Below, in pieces: positions 35,484 to 44,628 of a DNA stretch of 64,000 bases. Origin of the DNA: Flammeovirgaceae bacterium UBA7330. Its GTDB lineage: Bacteria; Bacteroidota; Bacteroidia; Cytophagales; Cyclobacteriaceae. Under the pieces are notes generated by a model. The model worked only from the letters and a program-made list of their open reading frames with translations, made no database searches and was not told the origin of the DNA. The stretch covers positions 62,001-126,000 of the forward strand of contig DKPQ01000006.1 in the NCBI GenBank assembly GCA_002471275.1, in the 5' to 3' direction. Position numbers and translations under genes: made by a program. Position 1 is the first letter of the stretch. The number at the start of each line of letters is the position of its first letter.

Positions 35484-36172
35484 TCACAAAGGTTTTCATT
35501 CAAGGCAAGCTTTACCAGACTGGCAACATTTTTCACTTTCAGCTTCTTCATGATGTTGGTCCTGTGCGTGTCTACCGTACGAATACTAATAAACAACTCA
35601 GCAGCTATTTGCTTATTGCTCAGTCCTTTTACCAGGTTATTGATGATTTCCTTTTCCCTTGAGGTCAGGTTATATTTTACCGTGGACTTTGATGCCAGCA
35701 TGGACTGAGCCAACACATTAGACACTTCTTGCGTGATGTACCTTTCACCTTTGTGGATGGTCTCAATGGCTTTGAGTAATTCACCTTCATCGGCATTTTT
35801 AGGAAGATATCCCAAAGCTCCATGTTCAAAGCTTTTCATGATATATTCCGAATCTTTGTGCATGGAGAGGATCAATACCTTAACCTCCTGACCACTGTCC
35901 TCCAACTTTTTCAATAGCTCAATCCCATTGAAATCAGGCATGCTGATATCACAAATAAGGATATCAGGTTTTAGATCCTCTAACATGTTGAGGGCCTCGC
36001 TTCCATTATTTGCTTCGCCCACTACCTCTACCCCTGGTGTCCCTGATAGCAAATAGACTATACCTTCCCGTGCCACCAGGTGATCATCAGCTACCAAAAG
36101 TCTAATTATATTGCCCTCCTCTTGAGAACCTGAAATCCCATTGGTCCCTATATGATTAGGACTTAATTTCAT
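35480..36172 (-). CDS. NarL/FixJ-family response regulator
   Basis: The 230-residue protein has a receiver (about 23-140: LLVADDHLVAREGI, acceptor Asp in DILICDISMPDFNG, LSMH, YLPKNA) and a LuxR-type helix-turn-helix (LTSREKEIINNLVKGLSNKQIAAELFISIRTVDTHRTNIM). About 20 residues precede the receiver; a later start within them is possible. It is transcribed away from the HisKA_3-type kinase at 36462-37865, across a 289-bp divergent promoter region, and that kinase class normally partners NarL-type regulators, so the two are probably cognate. Confidence 0.92.
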   Translation of the reverse strand: MKLSPNHIGTNGISGSQEEGNIIRLLVADDHLVAREGIVYLLSGTPGVEVVGEANNGSEALNMLEDLKPDILICDISMPDFNGIELLKKLEDSGQEVKVLILSMHKDSEYIMKSFEHGALGYLPKNADEGELLKAIETIHKGERYITQEVSNVLAQSMLASKSTVKYNLTSREKEIINNLVKGLSNKQIAAELFISIRTVDTHRTNIMKKLKVKNVASLVKLALNENLCD

Positions 36173-36461
36173 AGCAGTTGCTGGTTTTACTTTTATTATT
36201 TAGTCAATATAAATAATTTTATTTATAAATCACTGCAAAGTCTCCTGTAATGGTAATAATATCGCTTTCATTAGCGTGAGTTAGTCTGATTGAAAAGAAA
36301 TCAGTTATTACCTGTTAGATTTAATTGTTAACACTGGTTTTACCGGAATGTCCAAATCCAAATTAAAGAGTATAATAGCTTTTTTCAGAATTAATCTACT
36401 TATATTTAGATTATCTGTAAGATGACATATAATCTCCAAACGTAATGTCACAAAAATATCT

Positions 36462-37865
36462 ATGAAGAATATCCTTGTAGTAGAAGACTCAGCTGTTGTG
36501 AATCAACACATATGCGTAATCTTACGAAATGCGGGGTATCAAACTGTAAGTGCGTTTAAGGGCAGCGAGGCTCTGGAAATAATGAAGACTCAGAAATTCG
36601 ACCTCGCATTGCTCGATCTGATGATGGAGACGCCTGATGCCGGGTTGGTAGCTGGTAAAAAGCTAAGTGTTGAATACCACGTACCCATCGTCTTCCTCAC
36701 AGCCCTTACAGATGACAAAACGATGTCTCAGGCGCTGGATCTCTTTCCATACGGATACATCATCAAGCCATTTGATGAAATGAGCCTGCTCACTACCATA
36801 CGGGTGGCCTTGCTCAAGTCACAAAGTGAAAGAACACTGGTAGAAAACAATGAAGTATTCCATTCAATCCTTGAATCGGTAGATCAATATATCATCTTGT
36901 CCATTAATGGAAAGATCAAGTATGTAAACAGGATGTTTGAAGACCTGACCGACATGAACTTCAAAGAACTTGCTGAGAAAGATATCAACAAGCTTATTTC
37001 TCTGGAACTGCTTGACAACAACCAACCCAATGGGGAGGTGCAAAGCATTGCAGAAAAGATCAACAACCAGGACATTTTCCATATTCAGATCAAGGGAAAG
37101 AAAATAGAGGGGTATTTTGGAGATCACTATTTGAATGAATTCTCCGATGGGCGAAATCAAATCAAGCTGGTCGTCTTCAAAAATGTGACGGATCGTGTCC
37201 TTCACTCAAACTTTAGAGAGAAACTACGCCTGGCCAACATCAAATCTTTTGTGGATGGGCAGGAAAAAGAACGTGTTAGGATCGCCGTGGAGATCCACGA
37301 TAGCCTGGGGCAATTGCTCAACCTGATCAAACTGAAAATGAAGGCGGCAAATATCAATAACCAGGAGATTCTCCACATCCTTGATCAGGCTGTAGATGAA
37401 ACGGTGAGGATATCAGAAAATATGTTACCCAGGAAAATCCTGAATTTTCCCTTGCTCACCTGTATCACCCTGCTCTCCGAATCATACAATTCTGATAAAA
37501 TTAGTGTCCATTTCAACCATTCGGAAGTCCCTCCTATCGAAGATCAGGTTGTGAAAACAAACATCTATCGCATCGTGCAGGAAGCCCTCAACAATGCCCT
37601 CAAATACAGTCAGTGTGAAAATATTTTCATACAAATGAACAAGCAAGATGATTTCATTGCCCTAACCATTGAGGATGATGGGATTGGTTTTGAAAATGAC
37701 GGACAATCTGGTAACGGACTCACCAACATGAAGATGAGAGCCACAGCGATAGGTGGTGAACTTAAAATCGAGTCCCAAAAAAACGTAGGCACCCTGATAA
37801 TCTGCGAATTTCCGCTTGAAAAAATTCTAGAAAAAAATGAAAAAGAAGAAGACTACCACAGGTAG
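36462..37865 (+). CDS. Hybrid receiver-PAS-HisKA_3 histidine kinase
   Basis: The 467 residues carry an N-terminal receiver (ILVVEDSAVVNQHI, acceptor Asp in LALLDLMMETPDAG, IIKPFD), a PAS-like domain (about 128-235, VFHSILESVDQYIILSINGKI) and a NarL-type kinase core: HisKA_3 with His in RVRIAVEIHDSLGQLLN and a HATPase domain (IVQEALNNALKYSQ, EDDGIGFEN, GNGLTNMKMRATAIGG). It is cytoplasmic. The receiver is placed ahead of the kinase, so its activity is probably modulated by another kinase of the locus. It is divergently transcribed from the NarL-type regulator at 35480-36172. Confidence 0.92.
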   Translation: MKNILVVEDSAVVNQHICVILRNAGYQTVSAFKGSEALEIMKTQKFDLALLDLMMETPDAGLVAGKKLSVEYHVPIVFLTALTDDKTMSQALDLFPYGYIIKPFDEMSLLTTIRVALLKSQSERTLVENNEVFHSILESVDQYIILSINGKIKYVNRMFEDLTDMNFKELAEKDINKLISLELLDNNQPNGEVQSIAEKINNQDIFHIQIKGKKIEGYFGDHYLNEFSDGRNQIKLVVFKNVTDRVLHSNFREKLRLANIKSFVDGQEKERVRIAVEIHDSLGQLLNLIKLKMKAANINNQEILHILDQAVDETVRISENMLPRKILNFPLLTCITLLSESYNSDKISVHFNHSEVPPIEDQVVKTNIYRIVQEALNNALKYSQCENIFIQMNKQDDFIALTIEDDGIGFENDGQSGNGLTNMKMRATAIGGELKIESQKNVGTLIICEFPLEKILEKNEKEEDYHR

Positions 37866-37940
37866 CATCATTGAACCAGCTAAATACAATGATCATTTCC
37901 AAATCCATCCAAGATCATATCCTATATTACTGTCTAACCT

Positions 37941-40313
37941 ATGAGCCTTAAGGTCACATTCATTGAAAAAGAAAATTGTGACATCAAAGGAATTAACCAG
38001 CTATTACTTCAAGACAAAGAAGCTGTCCTTGTCATATCAAAGTGCACAAAGCCCTTTTTTAAAAATCTCCAGGGGTCGTCCATTTCGGATAAAATCCAAC
38101 TGGTAAAAAAAGACACAACGCTAAAATCCGGCAAGGTCTATTTGATACCGGAAGATTTGCCTTTCGGCTTCAATGGCCAGGCTGTTCAGGTAGAAAAATC
38201 ATTCACACTCAAATGGGAAGATTTATCCAAAAGCACTCAAAACGAGCTCTATCTGCTTGATAGTGATTTTAAGATCCTCGACACCAACAAGGCCGCGGTA
38301 AAGAACCTGAAATTCCCTTTAAGAGAACTCAAAAACGCCTACGTATATGATGTCCTTACCAGGCATTCCAAAAAGTCTCTGGTTGAAATGTTGGAGCCAA
38401 TACAGGCTGGGCAGCAAGAAAGAATAACATTTGAATGCATACACACCAGAGCAGATAAAACCACCTATCCGGTGGAGTGCACGATATCCAAGCTTAGCAA
38501 CCCCAACGAAAATATTTTCTTGTATAAGGCCGTTGACATTACTAAGCAAAAAGAGATACTTCAGGTCTCAGAAACCCACGCAGATCATCTGCAGACTTTA
38601 GCAAATAACTTCCCGGAAGGGTCCATAAGTTTGTTTGATTCAAAACTGAACCTATTGTTTACAGGTGGTGAAGGGTATAGTAAGTATGGCATGGACCCTT
38701 CTGATTTGATCGGATTGAATGCCAGGGACTTTTTAAAAGATCAAAATTATCAACTACTCCTGGACGCCAAAAAGAAAGTGGTCACAGCAAGTAGCTTTTC
38801 TTACGAGACAACTTATAAAGACCAACACTTCAGAAATACGCTGAAGCCAATCTATGGGAAGAAAGGGTTTTTCAGATATTATGTACTTACATCCTCAGAC
38901 AACACCAAGTTTAAAGAGCAGCAAAGTGAACTCCTCATTGAAAAAAACAACTTTGCTGCCATCAACAATGCACTGGATAGAAGTGCTTTGGTCTCTATCA
39001 CGGACAAGAAAGGAGTAATCGTACACGCCAACAAACCATTTTGTGACACTTCAAAATACAAGCTTCATGAACTGATAGGTAACAAGCATAACATTGTCAA
39101 TTCCGGCTATCACTCAAGGGCATTTTGGAAAGATATGTGGATGACCGTGAATAAAGGAAATACCTGGAGATCTGAAGTCAAAAACAAAGCCAAAGATGGG
39201 ACCTATTATTGGGTAGATACTGTCATCAACCCTATCATAGATATTGATGGAAAGATCGCCAACTTCCTCTCAGTCAGATACCTGATCACGGAAAGAAAGG
39301 AATTAGAATTCAACCTACTCCAGATCACAAACAAATTTGTCCTGGCTTCGCAGGCGGCTGGTATTGGGGTCTGGACTTTTGATTTTGACACACTCGAAGT
39401 ATCGTGGGATATACAGATACAGGGTATTTCCGAACTTGGCTTTTTTAAGGGCAGTTTTGAAGATTGGCTGCAGTTTTTACATCCGATGGACAGGGAACTA
39501 ATAAGCCAGACACTAAATCCTGAAAATCTGCATGCAACAGAGTTTGAACTGGAAACAAGAGTGATCTCAACAACCGGGCAGCAATATCACATCAACCTCA
39601 AGGCCTCTATTGAGTCCAGGGAAGGAAAATCCAAGCGAGCAATAGGACTGACCTGGGACGTCTCCCGCGAAAAGAAAGTTCAACAAAATTTGGAAGAAGC
39701 CCTTGAAGACCGGGAGGTTATGTATAAAGAGCTCCACCATCGGATCAAAAACAACTTACAAATGGTCAATAGCCTGCTGTATATACGTGGTACGCACACT
39801 ACTAATGAGGAGCTCAGGGAATTTATTAAAGACACAAGTACCAAAATCAACTCCATATCTGCCATTCATGAGAAACTGCTTCAACTATCTCCCATGAATC
39901 AGTTAAAGATCAATGACTACCTGGTTACATTGTGTGACAACATCGTAAAAACTTACTCCGACAGGAAACGCACATTCTCACTTGACATAAATGTAATATC
40001 AGAACTCTTTGATGTAGACACAGCTTTGAATATTGGGTTGATCATAAATGAAATACTCTCCAACACCATCAAGTATGCTTACCCTGAGGAAGGTGGTTTG
40101 ATCATTGTGTCTTTACATAGACAAGACGACCAGTATATCCTACGTGCAAAAGATAAAGGTGTGGGAATTTCTGATGAAAAACGAGCTAATCTAAAGTCTT
40201 CTTACGGGATGCAACTCATCGAGTTATTTGTCCGTCAAATAGACGGAAAAATGAAAATCCAACATCAAAACGGCACATCTTACACAATCAGATTTAAGAA
40301 GCCAACAGCCTAA
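37941..40313 (+). CDS. Multi-PAS HisKA_2 histidine kinase with an N-terminal CheB-like remnant
   Basis: The 790-residue protein appears to have four PAS domains (about 90-200, 210-330, 340-460 and 470-590, the third with the classic NSGYHSRAFWKDMW block) and a HisKA_2/HATPase core (YKELHHRIKNNLQMVNSLL, IINEILSNTIKYAYP, KDKGVGIS). No membrane helix is seen. Residues 20-85 (EAVLVISKC through LKSGKVYLIPEDLPF) run parallel to the second part of a CheB methylesterase domain but lack its catalytic Ser and His. CheB-CheR-PAS-HisKA_2 fusion proteins are a known class, so this may be a reduced descendant. No response regulator is adjacent downstream. Confidence 0.88.
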   Translation: MSLKVTFIEKENCDIKGINQLLLQDKEAVLVISKCTKPFFKNLQGSSISDKIQLVKKDTTLKSGKVYLIPEDLPFGFNGQAVQVEKSFTLKWEDLSKSTQNELYLLDSDFKILDTNKAAVKNLKFPLRELKNAYVYDVLTRHSKKSLVEMLEPIQAGQQERITFECIHTRADKTTYPVECTISKLSNPNENIFLYKAVDITKQKEILQVSETHADHLQTLANNFPEGSISLFDSKLNLLFTGGEGYSKYGMDPSDLIGLNARDFLKDQNYQLLLDAKKKVVTASSFSYETTYKDQHFRNTLKPIYGKKGFFRYYVLTSSDNTKFKEQQSELLIEKNNFAAINNALDRSALVSITDKKGVIVHANKPFCDTSKYKLHELIGNKHNIVNSGYHSRAFWKDMWMTVNKGNTWRSEVKNKAKDGTYYWVDTVINPIIDIDGKIANFLSVRYLITERKELEFNLLQITNKFVLASQAAGIGVWTFDFDTLEVSWDIQIQGISELGFFKGSFEDWLQFLHPMDRELISQTLNPENLHATEFELETRVISTTGQQYHINLKASIESREGKSKRAIGLTWDVSREKKVQQNLEEALEDREVMYKELHHRIKNNLQMVNSLLYIRGTHTTNEELREFIKDTSTKINSISAIHEKLLQLSPMNQLKINDYLVTLCDNIVKTYSDRKRTFSLDINVISELFDVDTALNIGLIINEILSNTIKYAYPEEGGLIIVSLHRQDDQYILRAKDKGVGISDEKRANLKSSYGMQLIELFVRQIDGKMKIQHQNGTSYTIRFKKPTA

Positions 40314-40442
40314 AATGCAGTAAAAACAGGCATTTAAGCGCATTTAAGTGTCAACTTAACATTTTTACCTATATACTCATAGGTAGTTTACTCTATTTTA
40401 AAATCAAGGTATTTGCCGATTACATAAAACAGCCAGCTCATC

Positions 40443-40450
40443 TACTTTTG
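40443..40450 (+). promoter_or_regulatory. Possible -7 promoter box for the lipoprotein gene
   Basis: TACTTTTG is a perfect match to TAnnTTTG, 50 nt before the start codon at 40500. The nearest TTTG upstream (40412-40415) is 27 nt away, longer than the normal spacing, so the prediction is weak. A 10-bp-phased direct repeat CATTTAAG (40331-40338 and 40341-40348) lies about 95 nt upstream of it. Confidence 0.35.
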
Positions 40451-40499
40451 ATATCAGAATTTTAGTGAAATCTGTATTAAATCATAACCACTGGAAATA

Positions 40500-40859
40500 A
40501 TGAAGTATTATGTAATAGGAATAAAAGCTGTAGCCGCCCTGATGATATGTGGGGCTCTTCAGTCATGCTATGTACAGAAGGGCACAGAGGTCCATGCCAC
40601 AGTGATACTTGAACAGTATCCGGAAGACAATGCCTTTGATGAGGCTCAATATGTGGAAATGGTCACAGTAGAAGAAAATCTTGAGCCATCCAGAAGTCTG
40701 GAAACCTTGAGTACCAACCTTCTGCTTATAGACATTGAAAACAAAAAGAAAGTGACTCGATGGGAAGACAACCTTAGCTATAGCTATAATTCTGAATCGA
40801 AAACTTCAAGATGGGGAGAGGAAACAGAAACCTTTCCGGCAGTAATCGTCAACAACTAA
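40500..40859 (+). CDS. Small putative lipoprotein, unknown function
   Basis: The 119-residue protein has a lipoprotein signal (VAALMICGALQSC, Cys about 23) followed by YVQKGTEVHATVILEQYPED and an acidic, mostly hydrophilic rest. No domain is recognised. It is placed between the multi-PAS kinase and the coiled-coil membrane protein, 22 bp ahead of the latter, in what may be one unit with siaC and siaB. Whether it is a periplasmic sensor for that unit cannot be seen from sequence. Confidence 0.7.
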   Translation: MKYYVIGIKAVAALMICGALQSCYVQKGTEVHATVILEQYPEDNAFDEAQYVEMVTVEENLEPSRSLETLSTNLLLIDIENKKKVTRWEDNLSYSYNSESKTSRWGEETETFPAVIVNN

Positions 40860-40881
40860 TTCAACCAAATCTCAATCAGCT

Positions 40882-41439
40882 ATGAGTAATTTATTTCAGG
40901 ACGAAAACGATATATTGGAGGAATTCCAAAAGAAGATCGATAACAAGTCCTACACACATGAAGACGTTATTACTTTCAAAGAACAATTTGAAGGACAAAC
41001 CGCAGAAAGCCAGGTAATGCTAAAAATTAGTGATCGTCTTCAAAAACGCCTGGACACAGCCAATACCAAAATCAAAGAAAAGAACGAGGAGATCGTCAGC
41101 AAAAACGAAAAGCTCAATGAGGCTTTAGATAACCTGATGAAGGCCAGGGTAGGTAAGAAAGCATCTACCATCATGTTTACAGCCACCATATTACTCTTCG
41201 TTTCTGAGGAGCTATATGTGGGTCCGCTGTTAGAATATTTTGTGGGCTATGCCTACCTCATTCTGATCTTAAAAGGTGCAGTGGCCATTGGGCTGAAATC
41301 TTTTGAATCCGTTCTTGAAAACATTTTTGTGAACGGGGCCAAAAAGAAAATAGTGAAAGAAGCAAGGAGTGAACCTCGTGAAACTAAAACTTATAACATA
41401 TTAGAGGGATCTATGAGTAAGCAGAGTTCCGCAGCTTAG
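40882..41439 (+). CDS. Coiled-coil membrane protein next to the SiaC/SiaB genes
   Basis: The 185-residue protein has an acidic N-terminal helix region, a strong coiled coil at about 50-92 (RLDTANTKIKEKNEEIVSKN and following heptads), two membrane segments (about 97-113 ASTIMFTATILLFV and 119-138 EYFVGYAYLILILKGAVAIG), and a basic cytoplasmic tail. No enzymatic motif is seen. It is 22 bp after the lipoprotein gene and 50 bp before siaC. I suggest a membrane platform for the soluble partner-switching proteins, but this is positional inference. Confidence 0.72.
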   Translation: MSNLFQDENDILEEFQKKIDNKSYTHEDVITFKEQFEGQTAESQVMLKISDRLQKRLDTANTKIKEKNEEIVSKNEKLNEALDNLMKARVGKKASTIMFTATILLFVSEELYVGPLLEYFVGYAYLILILKGAVAIGLKSFESVLENIFVNGAKKKIVKEARSEPRETKTYNILEGSMSKQSSAA

Positions 41440-41489
41440 GGATTGTGATTTGAAACGAGTAAACAAAGGAACTGAATAAAATATAGACC

Positions 41490-41885
41490 ATGGAAAACTT
41501 TACAATAGAACCATCACCACTCACACCTTTCGTCAGCTTTGATAACCAAACAGGTATCCTGGAGCTGAAAGGAAGGTCTAGCCCGGACAATGCAGTAGTA
41601 TTTTACGAACAGGTAATAAGCTTTTTTGATCAGTATTTTGTGACTGGGGAAGCAGGAGATATTACGATCAATGTCGGATTGGAGTACTTCAATACCAGCT
41701 CACTTAAATGTATTTTTCAAATTCTAAGAAGGATTAAAGACGGTGCGGAAAAAGCTGCCCGGACTCTGGAGATCAACTGGTTTTACGAAGAGGATGATGA
41801 GGACATGTTGGAAACCGGGGAGGATATTTCTTCCCTACTTGATATGGAGTTTAACTATCACAGTGAGGGTGTTGGCATTTCCTAA
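41490..41885 (+). CDS. siaC: SiaC-family regulatory phosphoprotein (DUF1987)
   Basis: The 131-residue protein matches the SiaC/DUF1987 family: TPFVSFDNQTGILELKGRS at the N-terminus, then ITINVGLEYFNTSSLKCIF. Thr69 in FNTSS is at the place of the Thr phosphorylated in P. aeruginosa SiaC. In that system unphosphorylated SiaC binds and activates the diguanylate cyclase SiaD; SiaB phosphorylates it and SiaA removes the phosphate. Here siaB is the next gene (48 bp), a SiaA-like phosphatase is upstream at 30397-31218, but no GGDEF cyclase lies in the window, so the output protein is unknown. Confidence 0.88.
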   Translation: MENFTIEPSPLTPFVSFDNQTGILELKGRSSPDNAVVFYEQVISFFDQYFVTGEAGDITINVGLEYFNTSSLKCIFQILRRIKDGAEKAARTLEINWFYEEDDEDMLETGEDISSLLDMEFNYHSEGVGIS

Positions 41886-41933
41886 TCAACCAAAAGACAC
41901 AGTTGCTTAAACCATTAAATACAAGAAAACATT

Positions 41934-42521
41934 ATGATCCAGTACCAAAACATCCATGACAACAACCTTATACTGATGTATAAAGGTATATTAACCTTTG
42001 ACTTGTTGTCTGCTATCATCGGTTCTGTAGAAAGAAGAATTAATGAGTTTGAAACGGAGAGAAGGGTTCAGAAGAAGTTTTATTCAATTCTCACAGAATG
42101 TATCCAGAATGTGTACTATCATCTGGAAGATGGAACGGAAAAAGAACTACCCATAGAATCCGAGTCTGTGCTGGTGATGATCTCTGCCAAGCCAAAATAT
42201 TACAAAATCAAAACCAGTAATCACATTCCCAATACCAATGTAAAACCGCTCATAGAAAAAATTGAGCAAATTAATAATCTGAATAAAGAAGAGTTAAAGG
42301 AACTTTATAAAGAAGCCTTGTCTAACGATTCATTCAGTTCAAAAAATACGGCAGGTATAGGGTTGATGGAAATTGCCAGAAAGACCGACTATAAGTTGGA
42401 GTATAATTTTGAAAAAATAAATGAGACGCATTCAAGCTTCAATTTCGAGATAAAACTGGCAAGAGGACAACAAGACATTACAATTGACGGGACAGAAAAA
42501 GTCCACAAAAGCATCGCCTAA
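41934..42521 (+). CDS. siaB: SiaB-family protein kinase (DUF6272)
   Basis: The 195-residue protein has the histidine-kinase-like ATPase fold of SiaB-type Ser/Thr switch kinases: N-box ILTECIQNVYYHLEDG, the G-box segment NTAGIGLMEIARKT, and a preceding LTFDLLSAIIGSVERRI helix. It should phosphorylate SiaC, encoded immediately upstream. Family size is normal. Pairing with SiaC is well supported by adjacency. The product appears soluble. Confidence 0.88.
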   Translation: MIQYQNIHDNNLILMYKGILTFDLLSAIIGSVERRINEFETERRVQKKFYSILTECIQNVYYHLEDGTEKELPIESESVLVMISAKPKYYKIKTSNHIPNTNVKPLIEKIEQINNLNKEELKELYKEALSNDSFSSKNTAGIGLMEIARKTDYKLEYNFEKINETHSSFNFEIKLARGQQDITIDGTEKVHKSIA

Positions 42522-42699
42522 CACGCAGGTGATCAGCTAGTAACGGCTCTTGATCATTCTCAACGATTGACTGCATACTACCAAATTCCCCATAGACCTC
42601 ATCATTTACACTTTTAGATTTTGGAACTTCTAAATGAAATATTTATTGAATAACTTAAGAAGCTAAGGTCAGCCGGAGCTAGCATTTAACCACGAGAAA

Positions 42700-44628
42700 A
42701 TGGAGCACACATTTTCAGAAATTTTTCAGGACAACAAGCTAAAGGTGCTCAACATCCTCCCACAATTAGCCAGCGATCTGAATTTTGGTTTTCAAATCAC
42801 AGATAAGCAAGGAAATTTTCTCGAATATGATCCATTATGTGCTAATTTATTTAAATTTAAAAACGGATCTGCTGGTTCAGCAAACTTTTTTGATCTGATT
42901 TCTGATAATGACCGTGAAAGGATCACACAGATCTATAAAAAGCTTGATAACACGAAAAGTTTTAAAACACTGGCCATACTCAGGACAATATCTAATAAGA
43001 AAAAAGAATTCACTTGTGAGTTATTCTTTTACAAGCTTTTTGATGATTTAAATAAAGAGTGGTATGTTGCTGGAATGTTGAATCCTGATGTTCCTAGCCA
43101 AACCAAATCAAAAGTAAACCATTGGGCCTACGAGGAGATCATTGCCAAGTCTGATGAGGCAATCATTCAGCTGGGACCAGATTGGCAATTAATAGATATC
43201 AATAAGAAGGGGCTCGATTTCACTGGATATAGTAAGCAGGAGTTACTTCATTCAAGTCTTGTACGACTCATTGAGCCCAGATATCGGATAAAAGTCAGGG
43301 ATTTTTATCAAATCCAGCGAGATCAGAAAATTTCCACTACGGTATTTGAGTTTCCAATTCAATCAAAGAATGGTAATTACCGATGGATCAAGCAGAAATT
43401 CCACATCTTATTTGACTCCAAAGGCGACATCAGGGGCTACATTGGTCTATCAAAGGACGTTACAGAAATGATCCATCTGAAGAAACAACTTTCTGTGATG
43501 GATCAGGTGTTGGAAAAACGGGTGAACTGGAGAACAAAAGAGCTGGATAAAATCAACAACAAACTGAGAAGTGAGATTGATTTGAGGGCACAGACAGAGC
43601 TAGCCCTAAGGGAATCAGAAAAAGAGTACCGGTCTCTTTTTCAAAATGCCAATGACGCAATCATCATCATTGATGCTGAGAATGAAAACATCTTAGAGGT
43701 GAATGATGTAGCCTGTCAGGTTTATAACATTGAAAGAAAAGACTTCTTAAATAATAAGCTTAAGGATACCCTCGGTCCTGAAGCCAGCAACATCAAGACT
43801 CAAATTTTACAGACACTCCGCCAAAAGAAACATTATCTTAGTGAAATCACTGTACAGGTAGACAAAAAGGAAAAAACCCTCGATGTACATGCCACAGAAG
43901 TGGTTTATAAGGGAAGAAAAGCCATTCTTAGTGTCAACAGAGATATCACTGGCAGAAAACAAATCCAAAAAGAACTGCTCGACGAAAAGACGCGGGGGCT
44001 GACAGCCCTGATCGATGGTCAGGAGATGGAGCGAAGGAGGCTTTCAAGAGAGTTGCATGACGGGCTGGGTCAATTGTTAACCACATCCTTGATTTATATC
44101 AAGCAGCTCAAAAAGAACGTTGACCCGGAGGCAGCTGGTATTGCGGAGCGCATCAAGGAAATCTTGGAAAGTACTATGGAGGAAGTGAGAGCCATCTCAC
44201 ATAACCTTATGCCGAGCGTCCTGGATGATTTTGGCTTACCTTTGGCACTGAAAAATATGGTGAACAACCTGAATAAAAATACTGATACGAACATTGAACT
44301 TCATATGGATGAAGACATCCCCAGAATGGATGCAGACGTGGAGGTAGGCTTATATAGAATTGCTCAGGAAGGCTTAAATAATGCCCTGAAGCATGCAGGA
44401 GGTTCTGCAATACAAATTGATTTATCTATAAGACGAAAAAATTTACAGCTGGTAATAAAAGATACCGGTCCTGGCTTTGCTATGGATTCCACCTATATGG
44501 ATAAAAGAGGAAACGGTGTAGCAAATATGGCTCAACGAGCAAATAGCATAAATTGCAAATTTAACATTCAATCAGACGTGGGAGTTGGTACAGAAATATG
44601 CGTAAAGTATAGATTATCAAATGAATAA
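42700..44628 (+). CDS. Multi-PAS HisKA_3 histidine kinase
   Basis: The 642-residue soluble kinase has an N-terminal PAS-like region (about 20-130), a PAS/PAC unit (about 145-262, EAIIQLGPDWQLIDINKKG), a coiled coil (about 262-305), a further PAS (about 305-425, LFQNANDAIIIIDAENENI), and a NarL-type core: His in MERRRLSRELHDGLGQLL and HATPase motifs AQEGLNNALKHAGG, DTGPGFAMD and GNGVANMAQRA. Its last 8 nt overlap the NarL-type response regulator that follows, so the two form a coupled, cognate pair. The pair is a paralogue of the 36462/35480 pair. Confidence 0.93.
   Translation: MEHTFSEIFQDNKLKVLNILPQLASDLNFGFQITDKQGNFLEYDPLCANLFKFKNGSAGSANFFDLISDNDRERITQIYKKLDNTKSFKTLAILRTISNKKKEFTCELFFYKLFDDLNKEWYVAGMLNPDVPSQTKSKVNHWAYEEIIAKSDEAIIQLGPDWQLIDINKKGLDFTGYSKQELLHSSLVRLIEPRYRIKVRDFYQIQRDQKISTTVFEFPIQSKNGNYRWIKQKFHILFDSKGDIRGYIGLSKDVTEMIHLKKQLSVMDQVLEKRVNWRTKELDKINNKLRSEIDLRAQTELALRESEKEYRSLFQNANDAIIIIDAENENILEVNDVACQVYNIERKDFLNNKLKDTLGPEASNIKTQILQTLRQKKHYLSEITVQVDKKEKTLDVHATEVVYKGRKAILSVNRDITGRKQIQKELLDEKTRGLTALIDGQEMERRRLSRELHDGLGQLLTTSLIYIKQLKKNVDPEAAGIAERIKEILESTMEEVRAISHNLMPSVLDDFGLPLALKNMVNNLNKNTDTNIELHMDEDIPRMDADVEVGLYRIAQEGLNNALKHAGGSAIQIDLSIRRKNLQLVIKDTGPGFAMDSTYMDKRGNGVANMAQRANSINCKFNIQSDVGVGTEICVKYRLSNE

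Noticed and set aside
36462..37865. Receiver at the N-terminus considered as a frameshifted separate gene
   Set aside because: The frame is continuous through receiver, PAS and kinase without a stop; hybrid order is genuine.
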